DNA of 64,000 bases from Stictocephala bisonia (Eukaryota > Arthropoda > Insecta > Hemiptera > Membracidae): assembly GCA_035578905.1 (NCBI GenBank), contig JAQJVL010002711.1, forward strand, positions 21,030-85,029, in the 5' to 3' direction. Each line of letters opens with the position of its first letter. Position 1 is the first letter of the stretch. This document shows positions 1 through 15,244 of the stretch, piece after piece. The notes under the pieces are model-generated. The model had not been told where the DNA came from. It saw only the letters and a program-made list of their open reading frames with translations, and ran no database searches. The position numbers and the translations under genes are program-made.

Positions 1-123
1 GTGAAGCGGAGTTCTTCAAACGAAGGCATTCCGAATGAACATATTAATGTAAATTTTGACTTGGTTCAGATAAAAAAGAGTAATTTTTTAGGAAACCCTC
101 CTCAAGCCTCCGGACTGCACTAA
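1..123 (+). pseudogene. C-terminal tail of non-LTR retrotransposon ORF1 (cut by window edge)
   Basis: Reading frame 1 is open from the first base to a TAA at 121-123 (40 codons) and precedes the endonuclease-RT frame, which opens at 84, so the two frames overlap by about 40 bases. That arrangement is usual for the ORF1/ORF2 junction of jockey/CR1-like elements. The visible peptide is polar and has no zinc knuckle; the diagnostic part of an ORF1 protein would lie to the left of the window. Assignment is by position only, so it is moderately uncertain. Confidence 0.45.
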
Positions 124-3074
124 CTAGCCTTGACAAAGTAAATTCACCTTCCTGTTCTGCTACGATACAGGATACATCAAAATATAACAACACGCAGAAA
201 AAGTTTGTTTTCAATGACTCAAAATTACAGTTTTCCCCAGGAACAATTAAACTGGTTCACCAAAATGCTCAAATTGCTACTAATAAAATAGACGAGCTTT
301 CGCTTATTTGTGATGAGCTGCAACCAGATGTGTTCGTAGTCTCTGAACACGGTTTCAGGCATGAAACCATAAATCATTTCCAAATTACGAAATTTCAATT
401 AGCCAGTTATTTTTGTCGAAAAAACAATAAGGGGGGAGGTGTGGCACTTTTTGTAAAGCAATCATTAAAATTTGAGCCATTTATAGTTGAAAATAGTACA
501 GATTTTGACTTTGAGGCCAATGGTGTTAAAGTTTTATCAAACTCCTTAGGGAAAGTATGTATAATCGGCTTATACAGATCACCTAATGGCTGTAACCACT
601 CTTTCTTTGTCAAGTTAGAGTTCCTATTAAATATATTATTTTCAAAATCAGTTAAGTTTTTGTTACTAGGAGATCTCAACATTAATGTAATGGAACCCAC
701 CTGCCCCCTCACCCAGCGACTTCGCGATATCTTAAGTACTTTCAATTTAAATTGGTCCGTGAACTCACCTACACGAGTGACTGCTATGTCGAGTACTGCC
801 ATCGACAACGTAATTACTAACATACCTCATGCGACAGTCTCTGTTTTGAACACTGCCGTATCTGATCATTATGCACTCGGGGTTGTGGTTCGTGGATGCA
901 CTCTGGAAGCCCAATCTTCACCAGTTAATATTGCCAGGAAAATTAATTCCCAAAATGCCAGTCTACTCAATAATCTGTTAAAACGTGAGACATGGCACTA
1001 CTTGAATAGCTATGATAATGTTGATGACATGTATCATGCTTTTCACAATGGATTTTTTTATTATTTAGACATAGCCTGTCCTTTCAAGAATGCAAAACAG
1101 TCAAAACGCCCGAAAAATTGTTCTTGGATAACCAAGGGAATTCTTATTTCACGAGAAAAACTCAAATTCTTTAACAAAATATTTGTAACAACCCAAAACG
1201 AAAATTTCAGAACCTTTTTCAGAAGATATAGGAGAATTTATAGAAAAGTCATACAAGCTGCTAAAGCCTATGATGCCAATAAAGTTTTGAGCAACAGTGA
1301 GAATTTTTCAAAAACCGCATGGAAAATTATCAACTCGTCAGCACAACAGTCAAAATTATTCAATAAATCCAAACCGATTGAAATAAAAATTGGTGAAGAA
1401 ATAGTTCAAGATAAATTAACTGTAGCAAAAGAATTTAACAAATATTTTACCACTGTAGCTTTACCGGACACAATGTATAACAAACCCCAATTCATAAACT
1501 ATATTTCAGAACCAGTTGCATCTATGGCCTTGACCCCGGTAAGTGAGAAGGAGGTGGCTAGTGCCATTCAGAGACTACGCCCAAAAAAAACCTGCGATGC
1601 CAATGGGTTGTCTGTATGGCTTTTAAAACAGTGCTGTCAGCACTTGCTAAAGCCACTCACAAAATTGATAAATTTTTCATTTGAATCAGGACGTTTTCCG
1701 TCACTTTTGAAGACAGCAAAAGTTATTCCAATTTACAAAAAAGACGACCCTTTACTCAAGAGCAATTATCGTCCAATTTCAATTCTTCCTGTCTTTAGTA
1801 AGATTTACGAAAGGATCTTCTATGATAGACTTTCAAGCTTCATTAAGAGTCACAATTTATTAAATCCAGAGCAATTTGGATTTAGAAAGGAAAGATCCAC
1901 AATTGATGCAATCAATAAACTTCTAGACACTGTTGTCGATGGCTTGGAGGGTAAAGAACAAGTGCTTAGTATTTTTCTTGACCTCTCCAAAGCATTTGAT
2001 TGTGTGCATCATGAGACACTGTTGCACCTTTTAGAAAAATCTGGAGTTAGAGGTTTACCACACAGCTGGCTAACTTCGTATCTTAAAGATCGGAACCAGT
2101 GTGTACAGATTTCAAATGTAACTTCAAATAAAAATAGAATACTTCATGGAGTCCCCCAGGGTTCGGTCCTAGGGCCACTTCTTTTTTTAATCTATGTCTG
2201 CAGATTGAATACAGTGATCCAGAATGGAGAACTGATTCAATATGCCGATGATACGACTCTCTGTATTAAAGGAAAAACATCCAAAGAATTAGAAATCACA
2301 GCTTTTATAGAGCTAAGTTCTTGCATTCAACATTTCAGTGAACTGAATCTAAAATCAAACCAAACCAAATCCAACGTAATCAGTTTTTGTCTCCGACAGC
2401 AGGAACTCCATTCTCAACCTCATGTCTTCTTGGATGACACTCTTTTAGAGGTGGTAAATTCTACAAAATTCCTTGGAATGTTCCTTGATAGGGGACTGAC
2501 ATGGGACGACCATATAGACCACGTTTGTGGTAGAGTTGCTTCAGGCATATATGCATTGCGCAATCTTGCAAAGTTCTGTGTGCCTAACGTCTTAATCATG
2601 GCCTACTATGGCATGGTACATTCACATCTGGCATACGAAGTGAGACTTTGGGGAGGTTGTGCTAAAAGCAAAATTGAAAGAGTTTTTTAAACTTCAAAAA
2701 AAGGCTTTCAGAATAATTGCTAAGTTCAACCACAGAGAGTCGTGTCGGAATTCTTTTAGGGAATTAAAATTTTTGACTTTACCTTGCCTTTATATGTATG
2801 AGGTGATAGCTGCAGATCACGTTCTTCCTTGATTCGTGGCATAAACGTTCACCAATACTACACTAGAGTCAGGGACAACCTTCGATCACAGCAACACAGG
2901 TTGGCACCACTAGACCACATGCCAGATCAGGTTGGTGTCAGACTAATCAACAAACTCCCTGAAGGATTTCCAATTAATAACCAAACTCAATTCAAAACTC
3001 GACTTAGACACCTCTTGGTGTCTAAAGCGTTCTATTCTGTGGATGAGTTCATGATGAGTCGCTGGGAAGATTAA
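84..3074 (+). pseudogene. Non-LTR retrotransposon ORF2 (endonuclease-reverse transcriptase), frameshifted
   Basis: ORF2 polyproteins nick the target and reverse-transcribe the element RNA at the nick. The frame is open from 84 to 2690 without an early ATG. An apurinic-endonuclease-like domain comes first (LVHQNAQI near 250, then KGGGVALFV, IIGLYRSPNG, LLGDLNIN and AVSDHYALG). The RT follows: NYRPISILPVFSKIYER near 1770, LDLSKAFDCVHH near 1980, HGVPQGSVLGPL near 2150 and the catalytic box QYADDTT near 2240. The frame ends at a TAA (2688-2690) where a run of six T puts it out of register. The homologous C-terminal part continues in a second frame to about 2820, then in a third from about 2829 to the stop at 3074, whose YSVDEF ending also closes the copy at 55.3 kb. 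The two frameshifts make the copy inactive. The type is jockey/CR1-like; the exact clade would need a tree. Confidence 0.88.
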
Positions 3075-3286
3075 GATTAAATAGCAGGACAGGAAGGCAG
3101 TGTGATTGTGGCTGTGTGAATGTTAGAAATATATGTATTTGAATGTGGAGTGAATGACAATTTGTTGTTTAGTTTTAGAATTTTAATACATTTTATATAT
3201 TATACTTATATTATATTGACGATTGCATGACATGTCAAAAATTGTTACTACGCAATAAAAAAAGTTTATTTATTTATTTATTTATA
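3075..3286 (+). repeat. 3' UTR and TTTA tail of the first non-LTR element
   Basis: After the ORF2 stop there are about 190 bases of AT-rich UTR, then CAATAAAAAAAG at 3252-3263 and four to five TTTA units ending near 3285. A short simple-repeat tail directly after the last unique bases is how this class of element usually ends, so it marks the 3' boundary. The following 3290-3540 shows nothing recognisable. Confidence 0.7.
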
Positions 3287-3539
3287 ACATTTGTTAGATG
3301 TAGCAAATGTTATATAGCAAATGACAGACGTTGTACTTTTAGATGTTTTGGTAAAACGGTGTTCTGTTACATGTAGCAATTATATGTAGCACATCACTCA
3401 TAAGTCGTCAACGAAAATGTCTAGGAATAATAAGTTCGCTCTACCGGCAGCTATTGCAGTTCAGAGCTGCTTTTTAAAGTCAGTAAAGTTGTATTGTCAG
3501 TAAATAAATAATTTTGTCATGTACAAAGTAATGTAGAAC

Positions 3540-5250
3540 ATTTATTAAAATTATATAAAAAAAGAGAGAACAGAACCTTGGGGAACCCCACTAGTCACTT
3601 GTAGAAAACTGGATTTCTGATTCCCCAGCTTTACAAATTTTAAGCGGTCATACAATTTAGGAAGATATAGTGATAATGCGTTGCGTTGAACACCATAGTA
3701 ATTTAATTTTTCGACCAGTTTTTCATGATCCACCAAAGTCGAAGGCTTTGCTGAAATCCAGGAGTAATGTTGAAACTTCTTCTTTATTTTCAAAATCGTC
3801 GATAATAAATTAAACTACATTTCCCACAGCCTTAATTGTAGGTAGGTTATTTCTGAGTACGTATCTATATGATGAAAATAAATTATTGTGTATAAAATAG
3901 TACCGTACTTGGTTGTTTAATACCGTTTCAACAACGTTTGAAGTTACAGCAACCGAAGCTTTAGGACGATAATTTTAAAGTTATACAAGTCTCCTTTTTT
4001 ATGTGATAAAACAGCTATGGTAACATTAAGGCATCGGGGATAGCTTCCTTCAACCAACAATCAGTTGATTAAGTGAGTCAGGGGATATGATATTTCATTA
4101 ATAGTTCTCATATTTAAATATTTAAGAGACCAAGCCCATCTTTTTATCTGGAGTTATTTACTATACATATACATCTCAGAAATACTTACTGTATACCATT
4201 CAAAAGAAGGAAGGCCATCGCTTTTAAGTCATGTCAACCTTAATAAGTCTAAAGAAGTAAGCTGCATCAAAATTAAATTGTTGCTTGTGTGGTTTTACAA
4301 ACATTAATAAAAAATGGTTTAAACTCACTAGCTGTAATAGGTACTCTATCCTATAACTGTGTTGGGCAATCGATATATTAGTGAATTAATAATAATAGTC
4401 CAGGCTGATTTGCATTTATTGTTTTACTCAAGAATAAAGTTATCGTAACCTCTATTTTTTGGCTAAGTCTGTTTTTTCTGTACAGCTGATTAAGTTTACT
4501 CTGTATAGACAATATGTTGGGATTACATTTCTCAGATATAATGTCAAAGATCAGCCTAATTTTACCTAGTTATGGAGTGAACCACTTTTTATTCTGGTTT
4601 TTTTACTGCCACGCTTAAGATCTGTTATTTTAATGGACAGTGCTTATGATACTTTTTGATATGTTAGTCATATAAATCTGGAAATCTTCGTCAAAATTTT
4701 TAGCTGGTAAGAAAACATTCTGCCATTCAATTTTACGTAGTTTATACCTAAAACTATTTATGGTAGACTCAGTTAGTAGCCTATACTGTTTCCAATGGTA
4801 ATTGTTTTGATATACTATTGCCACCCAGAGAACTCACTTTCAAAAGGAGTGCAGAGTAGTCAGAAATAAAAGGTTGAATTATTTCAAAGATATAAATAAT
4901 TAATGAATGCAAATCATATACAGAATTATCGAGTTAAGCCGACATCCGAGTAGGTTGAACACTTTGACAATAACAGTCGTAGGACTTTAGCATATTTAAA
5001 AAGTTTAATAAAAGTCTGTTACTAGTTCTAGTATCTAAATCTATGTCACTAACTATTACTACATCAAAGGCAAAGGTATCTATTTTCTTATACTACCAAA
5101 TAGTTGATAAAAATGAAAATTTCTCAATAAAAATAGCTACAGACGAGTCTACTGTACTTCAAATCGACATTACTAGTAGCTTCAGAAAAGGAAGAGCAAT
5201 CACAGCTGCTTTAAACTGCTTCAACTGGCTGTCCAAATCCTGGGTTTGAC
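3540..5250 (-). pseudogene. Decayed second non-LTR retrotransposon (endonuclease to RT palm)
   Basis: Read on the minus strand, peptide pieces follow the order of an endonuclease-RT protein although frames and stops are scattered. FGSIRKIDTFA and a decayed GDxNIDL-like stretch lie near 5040-5100. QSVQPTRMS and a degenerate LDNS..ISDYSAL region lie near 4850-4960, which is the end of the endonuclease. A linker frame (RLLTESTINSFRYKLRKI) lies at 4630-4824. NYRPKAS...VVETVLNNQV...HNNLF lies near 3860-3980. Finally a clean 80-codon frame at 3551-3793 has LVDHEKLVEKLNYYGV and ends at TSGVPQGSVL. The sequence stops before the catalytic YADD, so the 3' part has been lost. It differs strongly from the plus-strand copy at 84-3074 and is much older. 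Confidence 0.72.
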
Positions 5251-5310
5251 TGGAATTTTTTATCAGTACTGAACTGGTTTCCCTTCTTATTATGTCTGGA
5301 TAAGTTTATT

Positions 5311-5357
5311 AATTAATAATAATAATAAGTTTATTATTATTATTATTATTATTATTA
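5311..5357. repeat. TAA/ATT trinucleotide microsatellite
   Basis: An imperfect run of TAA units switches to ATT units, so the two halves are complementary and could form a hairpin. It sits inside the left arm and is absent at the matching point of the right arm. Confidence 0.85.
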
Positions 5358-8099
5358 AAGTAGCCTGCCCGCAAATATGAATAGTCTATGAAGAATTACC
5401 TAATAGGTAATATCTTTTTCACTACACTACTATGAGTTTAGCTGTTTTCGTTATGTGTTTACAACCTCCGACACATCATATTTTCAACAGCTGTCTATTG
5501 TTTACTACCGAAAGTAACATTGTTTACAACCGAAAATGTTCCACAGTCAACAACACCTGTTTTTATTCCGTAGTGTAGTGAAACGTATCGTTCAAAACTC
5601 GAGTGAAAGTGTTTTGTATGTTCTCGACCATTCGAAGTGCTCGACAAGTCTCGCACTTCAAACATATGGTCTCGAACATGCAAAACCCCACTTTCCACTC
5701 TTGTTATGAAATATACTATTTTTTACCCAAAATAAGTAAAATCATAACTATCACATTTATTAGGTGTAGCTTTTCATGAAGTCTAGAGAGTCTATAATTA
5801 TAAATAATATTAAATAAAATATTAAAATTATTCACAGTACTATTCCTTGTTGATCGGATTACCAACATCGACAGGTGACCGATATATCACCAGGTACATC
5901 GGCACAATGCAACATTAGTTCCACTAAGTGTAAAAACCAATAATCACCTGGGATTCACTGTTTACTGCAGTGACCAGACATTGTACAAACTGCGTATTAA
6001 ACAAAGCTCTATGTTTATCTTGTACAGATTTTACTTTACTTGTAACTCATTTTATAGTTTATATTAAAGGTATTAAATATTTGTTCATTATCACTTCCTT
6101 CGTTGCTTATAATCGTAATATATCATTATGTACACCCTTTCTGTGCTTTATATTTATCCAAATAAACCTTGTTTTACAACCCACCTACCATTATATAATG
6201 GATAGATTGCTTACTAAAAAATAAAACTTATTTTAGCTTATTTGTATTATTAATAGGTAATAATCTTTAAAGAAATTTATTCAACCAGAAAACAAAATTA
6301 TGGAATGGAACATTTTAGTATTCAGAAATCAAAAAAATTCACCCTCACTTTATACTTCAAAAATTTGGACTATTACAGTGTGGTTGTTCTTTTTGTAGTG
6401 TTTTACATGCAAACACAAAAAAACACTGTTTAGCACAAATGAAATAAAAGATGGCTGAGAAATTACCCAAAGTCCGTCTACAGGTATGGGGTGTTTGTAA
6501 CTGTCAGCTGATGCTTAAGTTGTACCCTTGTTGTAAAATGCAAAACTTATAACGACATTGATGTGGACTATTTTGTGTACTCGTACACTAAGGTGCAAAA
6601 TTGGTACCCAAACGTATAATTGTAATATTTTTACGCAGAAAACGTTCAGTATTCATTTTTCAAGTTGGGCACCACTTGTACCTTCTATAATCATCTATAT
6701 CAGATACAATAATTAACTTTGCTCAAAAAAATAAATAATATTTTACAATGATTTGTATTCAATTTTTACTTTTTCTGCGGTGTCAAAAATATTGAGAAAA
6801 CACAACTGAAGAAGAAAATTGCATATTTTACGATCATAAATGTATTTCACGATCACTAATATCATGTGAAATAGTGAGAATAATTTAAAAAATATATTTT
6901 TATGAACCCCTTTAACAATGATTTACAAGTCAATGAATTTTTATGATATTATTATAACTATAAATATGTAAAAATCGTTCAGGGTAATTTTTTTCTCAAG
7001 AACATTCTGACAATAGACGTTGTGTTATTGGCAAATTTCAAGTTGAACTAATTGAAATAACAAATTTTCAAAATAAACCAATGTAATGAGAGCTGATGTT
7101 AAGGTTCCATCTATTTTGTAAAAATTCTGTTTATCTTAAAAATGTGATTACGATCTAAATAGTATAACATTATATTTTATTGTGATAACAATACAATTAA
7201 TATTAAAACCAGGAATTGATTATATGAAAGTTTTTATTTACGTGGTGAATTTAGGACTATTTAGTTCCCCCTTCCACGTAAATAGGACTGCTAATGAGCA
7301 CAACAACAGTCATAGATTATTAACATGCAAATAATTTACGTTTTTACGTATATTTTGGATTTACAACAATCAATAATGATAGGTATTTTTGCATTAAAAT
7401 GTTAGTAGACGCACTATATACAGTAAAATCCCAATAAAGCACTAACAAGCTGGGAAAACTGTTATATTTATCTTTCAAAGTTTATTTGCAAGACTGCACG
7501 TATTCAAAGCTCCGTATTTATTAAAACATTTGCAATATTATTTTTGTTAAATGGGTTTTGAATTTTTGAAGTATCTCGCCGTATCCATTACTGTGAAATG
7601 TATAATGTCTAAAGTTGGATATTTATTGTTTTGGTAGACCGAGCTAAAATGAAAATAGCTGTGGTTACAGTTTCATATAGAGAAGTCTGTAAATTCACTT
7701 TCTGTGTTGAAGTAGTCGAAGAATGTACATAATTTAGTATAGTTTGTTAACACCGTTTTAAATTATTTAATATTAAACTAGTCTTATTTAATTTTAAACT
7801 AGTGTTTTATTGTACGTATTTAAACTTGTAGAATATTATTTTTGAAGTTTCACGTAATTATAACATTAAAATCAAACATTATCGTGAATCTATAAACGTT
7901 AATTGTTACAGACTTTCAAATAACTAGTATCAATGGTATAAAAACTTATCTAAAAATACGTGTATCCACATTGTTAATTAATATCTAAGGATCGGACTAC
8001 GGATAGTACAGTCAACGTGGTTTTTAAAAGTTCATTGTTATTAGGCTTGTTTCATTATATCACAATGAGCTCTATTTATTCTATTATATATTTAAAAGT

Positions 8100-8265
8100 A
8101 TTACGTAAAAAAGGAAACTTAAATAACCAGAACAATTATAGTCCGACAGCTTTGGTTCTCGTAATATGAAAATTTGTTGGAACGATATTAAACAACCATG
8201 TAGGAGACTATTTTGTACACAATAATTTCAATATGTACTGAAAAATAACTTATGTACAATATAAT
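8100..8265 (+). pseudogene. Short RT remnant inside the left arm
   Basis: Plus-strand translation gives KKGNLNNQNNYSPTALVLV, then KFVGTILNNHVGDYFVHNN, matching the conserved RT order K-G-[DN]..NYRPIS.....KI.E.......Y...NN. In-frame stops lie on either side. It resembles the decayed minus-strand element at 3.54-5.25 kb more than the 84-3074 copy. Only about 50 codons survive. Confidence 0.5.
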
Positions 8266-8559
8266 AAATATATAACCCAGGCGTCTATATGATTAGGCCC
8301 ATATTTTACGTTATCTTTATTTTGTTTTAAAAGACGTGGCATCATTTCAGTTACAGCCACTATATACTCGTAGTTTAAGCTAAAAGAATAAAAGTGTACG
8401 ATTCGACTAAAGCTTGCAGCTTCATATTAAAGGGTGGCCTTAAAAGCTCATTGGGCTGTCGGTGTATACCATTGTTCTGCGGAGCTTAAATGCTTACATT
8501 TAGTAGCAGTAAAAAAGACAATGTCTCCTAACAGTCATGGTGTTAGAGAGAGTACTGGA

Positions 8560-8810
8560 ATTACACATATGATGGTATTGGCCCACCCATACACGTTCTC
8601 TGGTGATGGCTCACCCACCAACCCATACACGCAAGGTAATAGTGGCACATCAACGTACGGTGTTAGTGGGGATACACATAATGAGGTATTGGGACAATCT
8701 ACACTCACCCATACACATGTGGTGGTACTATTTCACCTACTCACCCATACAAGTGTGGTAGAAATACACCACCCACACAACCATACACGTACTATGGGTA
8801 TTGGCTAGTT
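8560..8810. repeat. Degenerate minisatellite built on CACCCATACACG
   Basis: The phrase 'cacccatacac' with 'ggtattggcccacc'-like spacers recurs about every 40-50 bases with much drift. A related stretch occurs at 12,655-12,900. The 124-codon open frame covering it is a by-product of the repeat. Confidence 0.55.
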
Positions 8811-8814
8811 ACTA

Positions 8815-9330
8815 TCTTCAATTTTGAACTACTTCAGTCTAATCTTTGGAAGTTTCAAGGAACATTTCTTTACAAGTAAAGGTCCTGTTTCAAGTGAGTC
8901 GTTGACCAATGTCCACAGATGTAAAGATTTCTAACACAGCCTTGAAGTTTGGACTACTTAAGTCCAATCTTATAAAGTTTCAAGAAACGTTGCTTTTGAA
9001 GTCAAGGTCCTGTTGTAAGTGATTCACTGACCAATCTTAAAAAGTTCAATCTTAAAAAGTTTCGAGGAACGTTGCTTTTCAAGTCAAGGTCTTGTTGCAT
9101 ATGAGCCACTGACCAATGTCCACAGATTTCTAACACAGCCTGAGATGTAAAGGTTTACAGTACAATTTGGAAATTGGTCTCCTTTAGTCTAATCTTGGGA
9201 AATAAAAAAAATATTCCTTTACAAATCACGGTCCTGTTACGGGCGAGGCACTAACCAATATCCTTAGATTTAACGGCATACAGTACACCTTGAAGTTGGA
9301 ACTCCAGTAAAATCTTCAAAACTTCCTATA
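8815..9330 (+). repeat. Degenerate ~125-bp satellite units, left arm
   Basis: Three to four drifting units carry the landmarks 'gtttcaaggaac', 'aggtcctgtt', 'gagtc.actgaccaat' and 'ccacagat'. They are the reverse complement of the regular 125-bp array at 45,640-46,990 in the right arm. This arm holds a few decayed units and the other about eleven good ones, so the array was amplified or homogenised in only one copy. Confidence 0.65.
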
Positions 9331-11189
9331 CAAGACGTTGTCATGGTGATAGTCATTTTTGGTCACTCTTTGAGAGTGACTTGTAATGAAAACGTTGAAA
9401 ACATTTTACCTAACGTTTATATTTAAAAATAACACAATAATTTTCGTTCAAAAAGTCCCACTCAAAATCACACCTAACTATTTAAATCTGTACATGTACT
9501 CCTGAAGTCGTGTGTCAGCTGGCATATAAATAGTACATTTTCCAGATAATTTTGTACATTATTGTTACAAATCTAAAGGACATTTTTCAGGCCTTTCTCA
9601 TTTTAGGCCTACGTAGTACGGTTCATTTTTCTCTATTTATGAGTGCTTATTTACTACTGATGATGTTTTTTTTTTATATTGCGACATCAAATTAAAAAGA
9701 TATAATTTACAAAACCTTCTCTTTCAAAGCGTGAAATACAATTTTACTTGTACTAAATTTATTTTTAATAAGATATATAAGACAGTTTTAGCATTTTACA
9801 TATTTATTTGGACTATTCCTGGATGCTGATATTTCCAAAACATAATCAGTAAGATTACTTATAAATTTCTGATAATTATTTATACGTGTCTGTAAACTGA
9901 GACAAGTTTTGTTGATGAAACTTTGAGAGTAAATATCAAATTACACTTTCCTAACTTGTTGACCTGAAAGGTTCTTTAATAATAAACATCTTGAGTTCTC
10001 AAACTTTTCTCTTTAAGTTTTAAAAGATCTTTAAGAAAATATCTAACTTGACGTGTTATCGACAGATCTGGCTTTCAATATGTTTTCAACAAAAGCCTAT
10101 ACTTATAAAGAAAGTTTCCTGCTGACAGTTATATTCTCCTTGACAAAACCACGTCACTTCTTTACTGTTCGTTTCCTCGTTATTTTATTGTAAATTTCTT
10201 AGCCAGTAAATCTACATTTAGTACTTCGACTCTTTTAAAGAATAAGAAACAATAAAATAGATCTTACTTTAAGTGATCAATTTATTGTTTCTTAAAATAT
10301 AAAAGGCCATATTTTATAACAATATTATCATGTGTTACGTTATATATTGTAACGAATTTTTGTATCCCATGTATATGAAAAAAAGAATCCTACTGAGAGA
10401 ACCTGTACTGTAGCTCTAAACTGAATAACTATTTAGAAAGTAGAATAAACACTCCAGTGATTACTGAATGAATAAAATAAACTAAAAAATCTTTAAAATT
10501 TACTAATTTTGAATATTTAGGTTCCTTGCTAAAAATTAATAATTGATGATAATTAGAATTTATAATTGTTTTCTGCTCAGAATTGCTACAATTAGCCAGA
10601 ATTAAAGCTATATTGTTTGCTTGTAATGTGGACAAAATTCAAAAATGCATTAATTTAAATTTTAGATTATTTACTCTCAAGCTTAGAATTTAGAAACAGC
10701 TGTAGTTGGTTCTAAACAGCGAGTCAAGTTTGTTTCCCGGTGGTATCCCAATATATTTTCCCTGAAGCTTCCAGGGTTCAAAAGCCATGTTTGGCCGTTA
10801 GTAAGACACACTCTTCAGTTCTAACTTTACTAGTGAGATTACAATATTTAATTTTACTTTTAAATTGCAAGTTTTCAAATTATGTTTTTAACTAATTTGA
10901 ATGTAATACAATTATTATGGTTTGTTACTTGTATTACAGAATGTGTTTCTTAACCAATTATAGCATATTGGTTTTTTTATACGTCATATGAAGTATGAAC
11001 ACTGCTTTTTATTATAATTATTGTTCGTGAGAACATAATAATCTTTGTAATAGTATAAAATATACAAAATTAGAAAAAAGAAAGCAATCTGTACTAGCAA
11101 AATTTGATATCTGTTTGTGCTGCTACAACTTGGTTTGAAACGGGATATCTTTGACAAACGGTGAAAGCAAGAAGAGATTGGCTCTTACA

Positions 11190-11335
11190 AAGGAACAACT
11201 TACTTAACTAAATCATTGAGCTTTGAACATAAATCTCCCTTCAGAAACAGCTGGACATCTGTCCACTTTCTATCTTTATTCTTGCAATTACGGAAACCAA
11301 TACAATGACAAGTAAAGGCGTTTAGCATTAAATAG
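11190..11335 (-). other. Small conserved reading frame, left-arm copy
   Basis: The minus strand keeps an open frame of about 40 codons starting MLNAFTCHCIGFRNCKNKD and ending CSKLNDLVK then TAA. It agrees almost residue for residue with 43,792-43,923 on the plus strand (one clear D to V change). The 60 bases after the stop are also conserved, so conservation alone does not prove translation. Function unknown. Confidence 0.4.
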
Positions 11336-11434
11336 ACTTATAAGGAAAAAGCACGCTTGGTATCCTTTGGAAAAATAATTAAAAATGTGTAATTTTATAC
11401 CAATAAATATTTTTCAGACTAATCTTTACTAGAT

Positions 11435-13727
<2,293 letters not shown>

Positions 13728-14088
13728 GAATTTTCTACCTTAACTAAATACCTTTTTCTGTGTTAAAAACAAAATAAATGACAATTCGGCTCGTCCCTGA
13801 CGTAAATATTAACAAAACTGTCACTTACTGAAAATGTCAATATACTAATTTTCAAACAAAATCTCCATGTTCTTTACTTAAACTTAATGTTATGTTGTTT
13901 GAATTTAATTAAATTGATACTGTTATGGTCCCACAGGGTCCTAAATGTGATTCCTTTCTATTGTTTATAAATGTTTCCTTTATTTACATTCATTAATTAA
14001 CTACACAATACGAGATTACAACTAATCATTACAAACAAATGAATGTACCAAAACTGTATTAATTATTGATTTATAGTAATTAATATCA

Positions 14089-14292
14089 TTAATAACCACG
14101 AAATATATTCATTGAATATCTGCCACTGTTAATAGCACTCATTACATTGTTATCACTTCCATTGCAGGCTGAAAACTGACGACTCACACTGCCACGGGCT
14201 CTGACTAGTCCGCCGAAGGGTGTCATTTTATAAGTCTCACTGCAGCCCCAGAGGTTTCCAGTAACGTATACTTGACTATTCCCAATCGTCAT
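14089..14292 (-). other. Conserved block with short open frame (left copy of the 41.2-41.57 kb frame)
   Basis: The minus-strand frame of 67 codons contains KMTPFGGLVRARGSVS, matching NMTPFGRLVSVSGSV at 41.46 kb on the plus strand. Homology extends upstream to about 14,420 (VGVQQIL, RPIYK against GGVQQIL, WPIYK), but here the frame is broken by stops and shifts. If this was ever coding, it is a pseudogene in this arm. Confidence 0.4.
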
Positions 14293-15154
14293 TCAGGACG
14301 GTTCTAGTAGTTCCCAGAAATTATCGTACTGTCTGGGAGCTTATAGATTGGCCGAAACACCAAAAGGATTTGTTGCACTCCAACAAACAGGGAGAGGGGC
14401 AGTGATTTTATAAATCTGAAGAATCCGCATGAATGCATATCACATCTTTAAAAAAATTAAAATTTATTAGATGTTAGAATACAATAATAGGACAGAAAAA
14501 ATAACAAAATTTAAATTTTAAACTTGCAGTTCTTTGTAGTAATATAGTCTATAGTTATAGTATTGTATACCCTAGTAAATGTTGACTAACGAGTTTAGTC
14601 TTTGCTGCTGACTAATGTTAAATAACTATTAGAAAGGGCCAATTAATGATAACCCCATTGCCAGGTTCCTACAGTTATAGGGGAATCCGAGTCACGTATA
14701 ATTGGTCTGATTTGGTTGTGATATCATGTACATCATATTCGCTATTATATTCTAGGCAAATTCAAATTCAGGTGACCTATCTAGCGTCCTCTAATGGCAA
14801 CCATTTTGTGGGCACCGTGTTTTTACACCACTAAGGCACAAATCGCCTGGTATTTTTGATTGTATTAATTACAAGTTAGTCTTTAACAATAACCATTATA
14901 ATTATGATGTTTATAATATATTTCAATTTTATTACGAAAAAATGTAAAAAATAATAAATTCAATGTCGATGAAACTATTGAAGTTATTTCAGATTAGAAG
15001 AAATGAAAATTCCAAGCCTGTTAAAGCAAGTTGTTGAAAGGACTATGGTGATACAGAATAAACGTTTCCTTCTATTGTTATTACTTGACTTCTTTCACTT
15101 ACATAAAAACTCCTTCTCTAGGGAGTTAACTACATTCATGTTGATAGCTTTATC

Positions 15155-15190
15155 AAAAAAATAAATAAATAAATAAATAAAAATAAATAC
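15155..15190. repeat. (AAAT)n microsatellite
   Basis: About seven to eight AAAT units with minor interruptions, just inside the inner limit of the left arm. Confidence 0.85.
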
Positions 15191-15244
15191 ATTTCCTAAA
15201 ACTATATTTAATTTTTATGACAAATCTGTTAATCGCTATAATTC

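Noticed and set aside
407..823. 138-codon minus-strand frame
   Set aside because: It is the antisense shadow of the endonuclease domain of the first LINE and has no domain of its own.
8434..8808. 124-codon plus-strand frame rich in His, Thr and Pro
   Set aside because: It is produced by the CACCCATACA-type minisatellite and is absent from the right arm.
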